Assembly (NCBI GenBank): GCA_963775125.1
Contig: CAVZHQ010000006.1
Coordinates: 1 to 64,000, forward strand
Origin: JAHECQ01 sp963775125
Lineage (GTDB): Bacteria > Actinomycetota > Acidimicrobiia > Acidimicrobiales > SZUA-35
Direction of reading: 5' to 3'
DNA length: 64,000 nucleotides
The notes below the pieces were generated by a model. The model saw nothing but the letters and a program-made list of their open reading frames with translations, was not told the origin of the DNA and ran no database searches. Below are positions 27,607 to 35,134 of the stretch, one piece after another. The position numbers and the translations under genes are program-made. Within the stretch, counting starts at the first letter, position 1. Every line of letters begins with the position of its first letter.

Positions 27607-28572
27607 ATGGCCGTCTACTCCTCGATCACCGAACTGATCGGCAACACGCCGGTCATCGACGTCAGCCACCTGAGCCCGAACCCCGACGTTCGTATCCTGG
27701 CCAAACTCGAGGGGCAGAACCCGGCCGGATCGGTCAAGGATCGTATTGCGCTCGCCATGATCCAGGCGGCCGAAGCATCGGGCGAACTCGTTCCCGGTCG
27801 CACGATCATCGAGCCGTCGTCGGGGAACACCGGCATCGCCCTCGCCATGTTGTCCCGCCTCCGGGGCTACAAGATCAAGATCGTGCTGCCCGAGAACGTC
27901 ACGCCCGAGCGGCGCCAGGTGCTCGAGGCGTTCGGGGCCGAGATCATCTCGTCGCCCGGGGCCGAGGGCTCCAACGGTGCGGTGCGTATGGCCCAGGCGC
28001 TGTCGGCCGCCAACCCCGAGTGGGTGTTCCTCTACCAGTACGGCAACGAGGCCAACCCGACGGCCCACTACGAGACCACCGGTCCCGAGATCCTGGCCGA
28101 CGTTCCCGACATCACCCACTTCGTCGCCGGTCTGGGTACCAGCGGCACGCTCATGGGTGTCGGCACGTACCTCAAGGAAGCCAAGCCCGACGTGAAGCTC
28201 TTCGCGGTCGAGCCGCCCAGCGGCGAGCGGGTCGAGGGGCTTCGCAGCCTCGACGACGGCTATGTGCCCCCGGTGTTCGAGAAGTGGGGCGGACTCGAGC
28301 TGCTCGACGGTAAGCGCATCGTCCGCCCGGCCGAGTCCATCGAATGGACCCGGCGGCTCATCACCGATTGCGGCATCTTCGCCGGACTCTCGTCGGGTGC
28401 GGCGCTGGCCGGAGCCATCAAGGTGGCAGCCCGCCACGACGCTGCTGTCGATGGCCCTGCGGTCATCGTGTTCGTCGTGTGCGACGGTGCGTGGAAGTAC
28501 CTGTCGACCGGGGCCTACACCAGCCCGCTGGCCGACGTGGTCGAGAACCTCGGGGACACCATCTACTTCTGA
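27607..28572 (+). CDS. cysM: O-phosphoserine sulfhydrylase CysM (CysO-dependent cysteine synthase)
   Basis: 321 residues. PLP is bound by the Lys in NPAGSVKDRIAL, the phosphate loop is GTSGT in VAGLGTSGTLMGVG, and PSSGNTGIALA binds substrate. The sequence ends GDTIYF, like the mycobacterial CysM whose C-terminus closes over the active site. With CysO thiocarboxylate as sulfur donor and O-phosphoserine as acceptor, it makes CysO-cysteine in the cytoplasm. The operon mec-cysO-cysM makes this assignment firm, rather than the acetylserine-dependent CysK. Confidence 0.95.
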   Translation: MAVYSSITELIGNTPVIDVSHLSPNPDVRILAKLEGQNPAGSVKDRIALAMIQAAEASGELVPGRTIIEPSSGNTGIALAMLSRLRGYKIKIVLPENVTPERRQVLEAFGAEIISSPGAEGSNGAVRMAQALSAANPEWVFLYQYGNEANPTAHYETTGPEILADVPDITHFVAGLGTSGTLMGVGTYLKEAKPDVKLFAVEPPSGERVEGLRSLDDGYVPPVFEKWGGLELLDGKRIVRPAESIEWTRRLITDCGIFAGLSSGAALAGAIKVAARHDAAVDGPAVIVFVVCDGAWKYLSTGAYTSPLADVVENLGDTIYF

Positions 28573-28695
28573 TCGGTCGTGGGTTCGGTCGTACCGACAG
28601 TCGGTGCGACGGTTCGGGCTGATCGTTTGTTTTGCCGGCCTGTCCTGTCCGTCGGAAAGTTTTCTGGCGGAATTCTTCTGGCGGGGTTGCGCGGG

Positions 28696-28709
28696 CGAAC
28701 GGACGTTCG
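28696..28709 (+). promoter_or_regulatory. LexA (SOS) box
   Basis: CGAACGGACGTTCG is a perfect CGAAC-N4-GTTCG actinobacterial LexA site. A TAGGGT -10-like box follows at 28711-28716. It lies about 80 bases before the DUF222/HNH gene, which should therefore be induced by DNA damage. Confidence 0.8.
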
Positions 28710-28788
28710 TTAGGGTGTGGTTTCTCGGAAGTTCGCTTCCCCCTTGTTTCAGGATCTGGTCCCCGGTGGGCCGGCTTGGTCGTGCGAG

Positions 28789-30245
28789 GTGGTGGACGTG
28801 CGTTCTGCCGATGGCAGTAGTGGTTGCCGTGATGCTTCGGCGTCGGCTGCGGTTGCCTTGCTGGATGAGTTGTTGGACCGTTTGCGGTCCGTCGATCCGG
28901 GGTCGCTTTCGAGCAACGGCCTGACTTCGGTCGCGCGGCGGGCACGGGGGATCGAGCGGGCGGCAGCTGCGCTGGTGACCACCATCGGCGCTGAGGCCAA
29001 TCGCCGCAAGGAGCAGGCGGACCGAGAGGTTCAGGCTGCGGCCCGAGCTGCCGCTGCAGCCGACCCCGGGGTGGATGGCGGGGCCGACCGTGGGTTCGAC
29101 GGAGCGAGCGATGGCGGCGAGTCGACCGGCGCTGGGGGCGACGGCGCTGGCGAGGGTTCGAGCGGGGCGGAGGACGCGTTGCGGGATCCGACGGTGAGCG
29201 GTCGTCAGGCCCGTCTGGAGGTTCGAAGGGCAGAGATCGCTCACCGGTTCCCGGCGTTTGGGGCGGCGGTTGCTCGGGGGTCGGTGTCGGTCGAGCATCT
29301 CGATGTGCTGTATTGGGCGGTCGATCCGTTGAGCGCCGAGGTGGTCGGGTTACTCGTCGGGCGGTCGGCGGTTCTGGTGTCCCAGGCTGAGCGGCATCCG
29401 CCTCGGTTGTTCGCGAAGGTGTTGCGGGCGTTGATCGACACGTTGTGTTCGGTGGCGGCCGATGAGCTGGCAGCGGCCCAGCGGGCGGCGTCGGAGGTCG
29501 TGTTCTGGCGCAGCGCCGACGGGATGGGGCACTTCCGGGGATCCCTCGACCCCGAGCGGTTCAATCTGCTGGTCAACGAGATCGAGGCCAAGGTGTCGGC
29601 CATGGTCCGCGCTGCGGAACGAGACGGGTTGACGCTGCCGAGATCGGCCAACCTCAACGCGGCCGCCCTCATCGCCTTGGTCACCCGCCCCGACGGCGGC
29701 GGGGGCAGCGATCGGCGGCCGCTCATCCATCTCTTGGTCGACGCCAAAACGGTGACCGGCGGGCCCCACGAGGAGACCGTCTGCGAGACCGTCGACGGGG
29801 ACCCGGTGCCCTTGGCCTTGTTGGGCCAGTACGCATACGGGGCCGTGATTCAGGCCGTGGTGCTGGGTGACGACGAGTTGCCGCTGCGGGTGGGGCGCGA
29901 GTACCGCTCGGCCACGGTGGCCCAATGGGCGGCGCTCACGTCGATGTACAGCCACTGCAGTTGGCCAGGGTGTGATCAGCCGGTCTCCCGCTGCCAGGCC
30001 CACCACTTGCGGTTCTGGGAGGACGGCGGGCCGACCGACCTCGACAATCTGCGTTCCGCTGTGTGCGATACCACCACGCGATGGTCCATCACCGGGGATG
30101 GACGCTGCGGCTCGGCGCCGGTCGGCGCCTCGAAGTGATCCAGCCCAACGGCGAGCTGTTCGACACGGCGTGGCCCAACCGAGTGCCCGGCCGGGCCAGA
30201 GACCAGCGGTCCGGGAGACACTCTCGGCGGCAACACCGACCCTGA
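28789..30245 (+). CDS. DUF222/13E12-type HNH endonuclease domain protein, frameshifted near the HNH site
   Basis: The start is set at the GTG at 28789; others are at 28792 and 28798. The N-terminal helical DUF222 domain (ARRARGIERAAAALVTTIGA; RLEVRRAEIAHRFPAFGAAV) is followed by a Gly/Asp-rich linker (about residues 90-125) and DMVFWRSADGMGHF-type sequence. The HNH part reads SMYSHCSWPGCDQPVSRCQA then HHLRFWEDGGPTDLDNL. Right after this the frame is lost, stopping at 30138. The expected YHHAMVHHRGWTLRLGAGRR lies in another frame from about 30063 to 30245, so two small insertions near 30040-30063 seem to break the last metal ligand. These SOS-linked genes are often multicopy in Actinobacteria and their role is unclear. 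Confidence 0.8.
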
Positions 30246-30357
30246 CTGCGCCAGCCTGACCATTCGAAGCGGCAGGTCCGACGAGCGGGACGGCCCGAAC
30301 AACACCCAAGACCGAGCCGGTCGGCCGGGCCGAGCGCCTCCGTGAGGCAGCAACACG

Positions 30358-30380
30358 GGGGCCGAGCCGGTCTCGGCCCC
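30358..30380 (+). terminator. Possible bidirectional terminator hairpin
   Basis: GGGGCCGAG (30358-30366) pairs with CTCGGCCCC (30372-30380) around a five-base loop. It sits in the gap between the convergent HNH gene and the hypothetical gene at 30468. No U-tract follows, which is common in high-GC Actinobacteria. The rest of this gap shows nothing else. Confidence 0.5.
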
Positions 30381-30467
30381 GGGCTCAATCGGCTGTGTCG
30401 TATGCAGCGATGGTCAGTAGATGTCCCGGTGCGTGCGGAGGTGCGTTTCTCCACGCCTCGTATGTCG

Positions 30468-30890
30468 TCAGTGGCCCGGTGTCGGGCGGAAGTGGCGTTC
30501 GGTCGTCTGGAAGGTCTGCACCGGCACGTACGCGTCGACCATGTCGACCTTGATCGTGTTGCGCTGGAGGTCGTCGATCAATCGGGCGTAGCTCCGGCTC
30601 TTGTGCAGACGCAGCCAGGGCCCATCGGCCAGCGCCACCTGCACCTCCTTGCCGAACACCAAGACGTGGAAACGTGGAATCAGGTCGAAGAGTAGGAGCA
30701 CGATGAAGTTGAAGGGCATGGATTTGGGACGTGGCTGGATCAGACGAACACGAAGGTGTCGGTACGGAACTTCTCGGCCCGAGGCGAGCGTCAGCGTTCG
30801 TGCGGCGTGGTTCCAAACCGCAGGTCGGCGGAACCAGCCGCTTCGGGTCGTGAGGCCAAAGGTGTCGAATCGCAACGTTCGTCTCGCCAT
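30468..30890 (-). CDS. Hypothetical protein
   Basis: A 140-residue frame from ATG 30890: MARRTLRFDTFGLTTRSGWF, RRPAVWNHAARTLTLASGRE, a hydrophobic strand SMPFNFIVLLLFDLIPRFHVLVFG, and LIDDLQRNTIKVDMVDAYVP. I do not recognise the family. The hydrophobic stretch could be one membrane segment or a buried strand. An alternative frame at the 3' end (TYEAWRNAPPHAPGHLLTIA) would lengthen it to 30385 if one base were shifted. It is not clearly linked to its neighbours. Confidence 0.55.
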   Translation of the reverse strand: MARRTLRFDTFGLTTRSGWFRRPAVWNHAARTLTLASGREVPYRHLRVRLIQPRPKSMPFNFIVLLLFDLIPRFHVLVFGKEVQVALADGPWLRLHKSRSYARLIDDLQRNTIKVDMVDAYVPVQTFQTTERHFRPTPGH

Positions 30891-30965
30891 GCCGACGAAC
30901 GTAAGAACTGGCTCACTGCGGGTCGATGGGGACCCGTCCCCGGCTTCGACAACCGACCTACGATC

Positions 30966-31256
30966 TCAACAATCCCGCACGACGTCGAAGGTTCGACACG
31001 TCGGGTCGCGAACCCACGGGCCGAGCGCCTGGTTCACCGTATCGAGGTCGGTTTGGGGGATGGCCTTCCAAGACGCCTCGTCCCGCCAGGTGATCACGGC
31101 ATGCACCTCGTCGTTGCAACCCCGTTCGACCCAGACCTGCTTGGACACGAAGCCCTCCTGCCGCTCGAGGAAGCGGCTCCAGGTGGCTTCGTCGTGCGGG
31201 AGCCAGTCGGCCAACTCGCCCGGGGCGAGGCGGAAGGTGAGGAATTCGATGATCAC
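30966..31256 (-). CDS. ABM-like (TIGR03792-type) dimeric alpha-beta barrel protein
   Basis: From a GTG at 31256 the 96-residue protein reads VIIEFLTFRLAPGELADWLP, HDEATWSRFLERQEGFVSKQ, VWVERGCNDEVHAVITWRDE and ASWKAIPQTDLDTVNQALGP. This matches the small conserved family TIGR03792, which has the antibiotic-biosynthesis monooxygenase fold. Members are dimers of unknown function. An upstream extension to 31373 exists but lacks a ribosome site and homology. Confidence 0.65.
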   Translation of the reverse strand: MIIEFLTFRLAPGELADWLPHDEATWSRFLERQEGFVSKQVWVERGCNDEVHAVITWRDEASWKAIPQTDLDTVNQALGPWVRDPTCRTFDVVRDC

Positions 31257-31522
31257 AGGCGGATGGTAGATCAGGCCCCGCGCCGCAAAACCGCTGAAGC
31301 GACCGGGGATGCTGTGTTCCCGGTCGCTTCGAATCGGTCGCCCGTCTGGGTCATCGCCCCGACTTGCCTGCAACAGCGTCTTGTTCGGCCACCGGTCGAT
31401 GGGTCCCCCGCCAGGGTGCCGCCAGTCCCGGTGGCCGAATCTCTATTCATCACAGTACGTGTTCAACCCACCACAGCGAAAGGGGCTGGGAGATTTCGCC
31501 CAGGGCTCTCCGGGCGGTGCGC

Positions 31523-31829
31523 TCAGGGCGCCAGCAACGCGGCCCGTTGCGGGCGACTGTTGATGTCGCGCGCGGGCGTAGCTGCAGATGGGACGAACTT
31601 TCAGGTTCCTGTCCTCGACTGCGTCCAGCACCGCCTCGAGGAACGGCTCGGAGTGGCCCTTGCCCCGCAGCGCCGGAATGACTTCGACGTGGGGGATGAC
31701 GAAGACGTCACCAGCGAGGCGGTAGTCGACGACCCCCACCACGACACCATCGTGACGCAGTTCGTAGCGGTTGGACTCGGGGTTGTCGGCGATCTCGACG
31801 TCGACGGGCTCGGAACGGGCATTCTCCAT
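31523..31829 (-). CDS. GNAT-like acyltransferase (YidJ/Gtn group), frameshifted
   Basis: Starts MENARSEPVDVEIADNPESN at 31829. The body, YELRHDGVVVGVVDYRLAGD and PALRGKGHSEPFLEAVLDAV, is the short GCN5-related fold with a shortened acetyl-CoA loop (RGKG). The end should read like VRPICSYARDINSRPQRAAL; instead the frame slips in a CGCGCGCG run near 31566-31573 and the uncorrected frame runs on to 31443. With correction it stops at 31523. About 100 residues, as usual for this family, whose substrate is unknown. Confidence 0.6.
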
Positions 31830-31885
31830 CCCGCCAGGGTAACGGTCACCTCGGTCCCGATCGATCCTGCTCTACGCTGGCGCCC

Positions 31886-32701
31886 GTGGGTGACCCTCGG
31901 CCGATCGGCATGTTCGACAGCGGTTTCGGTGGTCTCACCGTTGCCCGGGCGACCATCGACCTGCTTCCCAGCGAGGACCTCGTCTACCTCGGCGACACCG
32001 CGCGCTACCCCTACGGGGCCAAGCCGCTGGAGGAGGTCAAGTCCCACGCCATCGAGATCGCTCGCTACCTCGTCGACACCTACGACGTGAAGTATCTGGT
32101 GGTTGCCTGCAACACTGCGGCCGCAGCAGCGTTGGGAGACCTGCAGGCGATGCTCCCGATTCCCGTGATGGGGGTCATCGAGCCCGGGGTGCGGGCCGCG
32201 ATGGCCGCCACTCGCAGCGGCCGGGTTGCGGTGATCGGCACGGTCGGCACCATCGGATCGGGCGCCTACGACGACGCCTTCGGCAAGATCGACCCGCTGG
32301 TCAACCTCACGGCCTGCGCCTGTCCCGGCTTCGTCGAGTTCGTGGAGCGAGGCGACACCGAGGGTGCTCAGGTCCGCATCCTGGCCGAGCGACTGTTGGC
32401 CCCCGTCGTCGCGGCCGATGTCGACACCCTGCTGTTGGGATGCACGCACTATCCCTATTTGGCCCGAACCATCAGCCAAGTGATGGGTCACGAGGTCGTG
32501 CTCGTATCGTCAGCCGACGAAACCGCCTTCGCTCTGGCCGCCGATCTCGAACGGCTCGAACTGAAGCACCCCGATCGGCAACGCACCGGCTGGCAACGAT
32601 TCATCTCCTCGGGCGATGAGCGAGCGTTCGCCCAACTCGGCAGCAGGCTGCTCGGACCAGAACTCGTAGACGCACAACGATGGGAACCCAATGGCAGCTG
32701 A
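31886..32701 (+). CDS. murI: Glutamate racemase
   Basis: 271 residues from a GTG at 31886. The two catalytic cysteines are in VVACNTAAAAALG and LLLGCTHYPYL, and GMFDSGFGGLTV is the conserved N-terminus. It converts L- to D-glutamate for peptidoglycan in the cytoplasm. The following gene rph overlaps its end by 11 bases. murI-rph-rdgB near mec-cysO-cysM matches the mycobacterial arrangement. Confidence 0.96.
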   Translation: MGDPRPIGMFDSGFGGLTVARATIDLLPSEDLVYLGDTARYPYGAKPLEEVKSHAIEIARYLVDTYDVKYLVVACNTAAAAALGDLQAMLPIPVMGVIEPGVRAAMAATRSGRVAVIGTVGTIGSGAYDDAFGKIDPLVNLTACACPGFVEFVERGDTEGAQVRILAERLLAPVVAADVDTLLLGCTHYPYLARTISQVMGHEVVLVSSADETAFALAADLERLELKHPDRQRTGWQRFISSGDERAFAQLGSRLLGPELVDAQRWEPNGS

Positions 32702-33419
32702 ATCCGCTCGACCCGATGGCCGGACCCCCGACCAACTTCGCCCCATAAGTTTCGAGCGAGACTTCACCACCATGGCCGACGGCTCGGTCCTGGTGAAGTT
32801 CGGCCAGACGCACGTCCTCTGCACGGCATCGGTCGACGAAGACGTCCCGCGCTGGATGCGGGGCTCGGGCAAGGGCTGGGTCACGGCCGAGTACAACATG
32901 CTCCCCGGCTCCAGCCCCGAGCGCATCCGTCGCCGCACCTCAGGTCGCGATCAGGAGATCCAGCGGCTCATCGGTCGGAGCTTGCGGGCCGTCTGTGACA
33001 TGACGCTCCTGGGGGAGCGGTCGATCAACGTCGACTGCGACGTCCTGCAGGCCGACGGTGGCACCCGCACCGCTTCCATCTGTGGCGGGTACCTCGCCCT
33101 GCACGACGCCATCAGCCGCATGGGACTGAAGAAGCACCCGATGGTCGACTACTGCGCCGCGGTCAGCGTTGGCGTGATCGACGGTCAGTGCCGGCTCGAC
33201 CTTCCCTACGCCGAGGATGCCGGAGCCGAAACCGACATGAACGTGGTCATGACCGGGAGCGGCCAGTTCGTCGAGGTCCAGGGGACAGCCGAAGGGGCGT
33301 CGTTCTCCCGCGACGAGCTCAACATCCTGCTCGACCTCGCGTCGGCTGGGATCCAGCAGATCATCGAGCTGCAGAAACAGGTGCTGGCCACTCCGCCGGC
33401 ACCCCGCGCCGCTCGCTGA
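32691..33419 (+). CDS. rph: Ribonuclease PH
   Basis: 242 residues, MAAESARPDGRTPDQLRPIS. Characteristic parts are the phosphate-binding and catalytic segments RRTSGRDQEIQRLIGRSLRA, INVDCDVLQADGGTRTASIC and DLPYAEDAGAETDMNVVMTG. The enzyme is a hexameric phosphorolytic 3'-5' exoribonuclease that trims tRNA 3' ends. It overlaps murI by 11 bases and is followed after 5 bases by rdgB, so the three form one operon. Confidence 0.96.
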   Translation: MAAESARPDGRTPDQLRPISFERDFTTMADGSVLVKFGQTHVLCTASVDEDVPRWMRGSGKGWVTAEYNMLPGSSPERIRRRTSGRDQEIQRLIGRSLRAVCDMTLLGERSINVDCDVLQADGGTRTASICGGYLALHDAISRMGLKKHPMVDYCAAVSVGVIDGQCRLDLPYAEDAGAETDMNVVMTGSGQFVEVQGTAEGASFSRDELNILLDLASAGIQQIIELQKQVLATPPAPRAAR

Positions 33420-33424
33420 GCGCC

Positions 33425-34039
33425 GTGGCCATCCCCGCCAAGCCGCGGCTCGTCCTGGCCACGACCAACCAGGGCAAGGTGGCCGAGCTCATCGACCTCC
33501 TGTCGGATCATTTCGAGGTCCTACCCCGACCGCCGGACGTGGCGGACACCGACGAGGACCAGCCGACGCTGGTCGGCAACGCCAGGAAGAAGGCCGCCGA
33601 GATCGCCGCGGCCACTGGCCTTGCGGCACTGGCCGACGACACCGGTCTCTTTGTCGACGCCCTCGACGGGGGGCCTGGCGTGCACACGGCCCGCTACGCG
33701 GGCCTCGACGCGACCTACGAACAGAACGTAGCGAAGCTGCTCGACGCGTTGGCCGACATCGAAGTCGACCGCCCACCGGGCCGAGGTGCCCGGTTCCGGA
33801 CCTGCATCGCTCTGGTCTGGCCCGACGGGCGGGAGCTTCTGGGTGAGGGTTCGGTCGAGGGGCGCATTGCAGCCGAGCGACGGGGGACCGGGGGGTTCGG
33901 CTACGACCCGGTGTTCGTTCCGGTCGAGGGCGACGGCCGCACGTTCGGCGAGATGAGCCGAGCCGAGAAGGCCCGGTACAACCACCGAGTCCGGGCCTTC
34001 GACGACCTCCTGGCCCAGATCGAGCTGGCTGAGTTCTGA
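33425..34039 (+). CDS. rdgB: XTP/dITP diphosphatase (non-canonical purine NTP pyrophosphatase)
   Basis: 204 residues from a GTG at 33425. It begins VAIPAKPRLVLATTNQGKVA with the SHR/TTN-x-x-K substrate motif, continues LADDTGLFVDALDGGPGVHT with the catalytic Asp, and has GTGGFGYDPVFVPVEG. It removes ITP, dITP and XTP from the nucleotide pool. The gene starts five bases after rph. The length is normal. Confidence 0.96.
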   Translation: MAIPAKPRLVLATTNQGKVAELIDLLSDHFEVLPRPPDVADTDEDQPTLVGNARKKAAEIAAATGLAALADDTGLFVDALDGGPGVHTARYAGLDATYEQNVAKLLDALADIEVDRPPGRGARFRTCIALVWPDGRELLGEGSVEGRIAAERRGTGGFGYDPVFVPVEGDGRTFGEMSRAEKARYNHRVRAFDDLLAQIELAEF

Positions 34040-34090
34040 GGGCAGCCGGGATCTCGGCCGGGTCAAGTAGCCTGGCGACCTGACCAACCT

Positions 34091-34172
34091 GCGGACGTGG
34101 CGGAATTGGCAGACGCACCAGGTTTAGGTCCTGGCGCCGAAAGGTGTGGGGGTTCGAGTCCCCCCGTCCGCA
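34091..34172 (+). tRNA. tRNA-Leu (anticodon UAG)
   Basis: The acceptor strands GCGGACG and CGTCCGC pair. The anticodon arm is CCAGG-TTTAGGT-CCTGG with TAG, the long variable arm is class II, and the T-arm is GGGGG-TTCGAGT-CCCCC. Discriminator A; CCA is not encoded. Confidence 0.97.
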
Positions 34173-34234
34173 CGCACAAGCCGGACTCCCTCGAGCGTGT
34201 CGCCGCCAGTATCGGCACTGACTAGCGTTCGGCC

Positions 34235-35077
34235 ATGAACTTCTCGAACGCTCCAGTCGCCGTCGTCGTCGGCGCAACCTCGAAATGGCAGGCCGACGGG
34301 CGCAACACGCTGCTGGCCCACGGGACCGAAGTCGACGACAGCGACCTGCCGGTCGGCGCTCGGTGGGGCGTGGGAGGCGCCGTGGCTCAACGCTTTGCCG
34401 CCGAGGGCTTCTTCGTCGTCCTGACGACCCGCAAGGCCCCCAACGCCGCCGGCCTGGCCGCCGCCATTGCTGCCCAGGGCGGGCAGTCCATGATCGTCGA
34501 ACTCGACCTGGTCTCCGAGCAGTCGATCTCGGCCGCGTTCGATCAGATTCGGACCGATGCCGGTCACCCGAACGTGTTGGTCTACAACGCCGGCTACCTC
34601 GAGGGCCGCGACCTGCCGCCGGAGAAGGAACTGCTCGAGCACATCCCGACCGAGTTGTTCGACACCGCCCAACACATCGCCGGCCGCGGCCCCTTCCTGA
34701 TCGCAAAGGAGGTGTTGCCGGCCATGCGCGAAGCGGGGTCGGGTTCGTTCCTCATCTCGAACAACGCATCGTCGTTGCGCGGACACAAGCGCTACACCGG
34801 TCAGTCGCTCTATTACCCCCGAGTGATGATGCGCACGCTTGCCCAGGTCCTGACCGAGGAGTACTCCGAGCACGGCGTGCACGTGGCAAACATCGTCATC
34901 GACGGACTCATCGACTCACCCGGAACACGGGCGCTGCCGATCGCCCGGAAGCGTCCCGAGCTGATCATGAACCCGGAGAAGATCGCCGACGCCTTCTTCT
35001 ACCTGCACTCCCAGGACCCGTCGGTCTGGACCCACGAACTCCAGCTGACCCCGTACCCCACGAAGCCCAGTTACTGA
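34235..35077 (+). CDS. Atypical short-chain dehydrogenase/reductase
   Basis: 280 residues, MNFSNAPVAVVVGATSKWQA. The Rossmann glycine motif is split: VVVGATS is followed by about 26 extra residues before GVGGAVAQRFAAEGFFVVLT, where classical members have TGxxxGxG in one turn. The NAG motif is present as LVYNAGYLEG. The catalytic YxxxK is not clear; the region reads SLYYPRVMMRTLAQ. It should bind NAD(P) in an altered way and may not be a standard oxidoreductase. It ends within a small tandem repeat and is followed by a convergent ligase gene. Confidence 0.75.
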   Translation: MNFSNAPVAVVVGATSKWQADGRNTLLAHGTEVDDSDLPVGARWGVGGAVAQRFAAEGFFVVLTTRKAPNAAGLAAAIAAQGGQSMIVELDLVSEQSISAAFDQIRTDAGHPNVLVYNAGYLEGRDLPPEKELLEHIPTELFDTAQHIAGRGPFLIAKEVLPAMREAGSGSFLISNNASSLRGHKRYTGQSLYYPRVMMRTLAQVLTEEYSEHGVHVANIVIDGLIDSPGTRALPIARKRPELIMNPEKIADAFFYLHSQDPSVWTHELQLTPYPTKPSY

Positions 35078-35133
35078 GTGCCCAGTTATGGTGCCACTGA
35101 GTGCCCAGGTACTGAGTGCCCAGTTACTGAGTG
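35066..35133 (+). repeat. Short tandem repeat of CCCAGTTACTGAGTG
   Basis: The 15-base unit occurs at 35066-35080, 35104-35118 (one mismatch) and 35119-35133, with a degenerate 23-base copy at 35081-35103. The first copy contains the stop codon of the dehydrogenase gene, and the last ends one base before the ligase stop codon. It probably arose by slippage and fills the short convergent gap. Confidence 0.8.
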
Positions 35134-35134
35134 G

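Noticed and set aside
29041..29170. Gly/Asp-rich stretch in the DUF222 protein as a separate repeat element
   Set aside because: It is a linker of ordinary type for this family and does not show exact DNA repeats.
27550..29298. Minus-strand open frame of 582 codons
   Set aside because: Shadow of cysM and the DUF222 gene; no recognisable domain and no ribosome site.
34090..34173. tRNA-Leu as a second integration site
   Set aside because: No integrase, repeat of its 3' end or foreign genes are adjacent; normal core genes lie on both sides.
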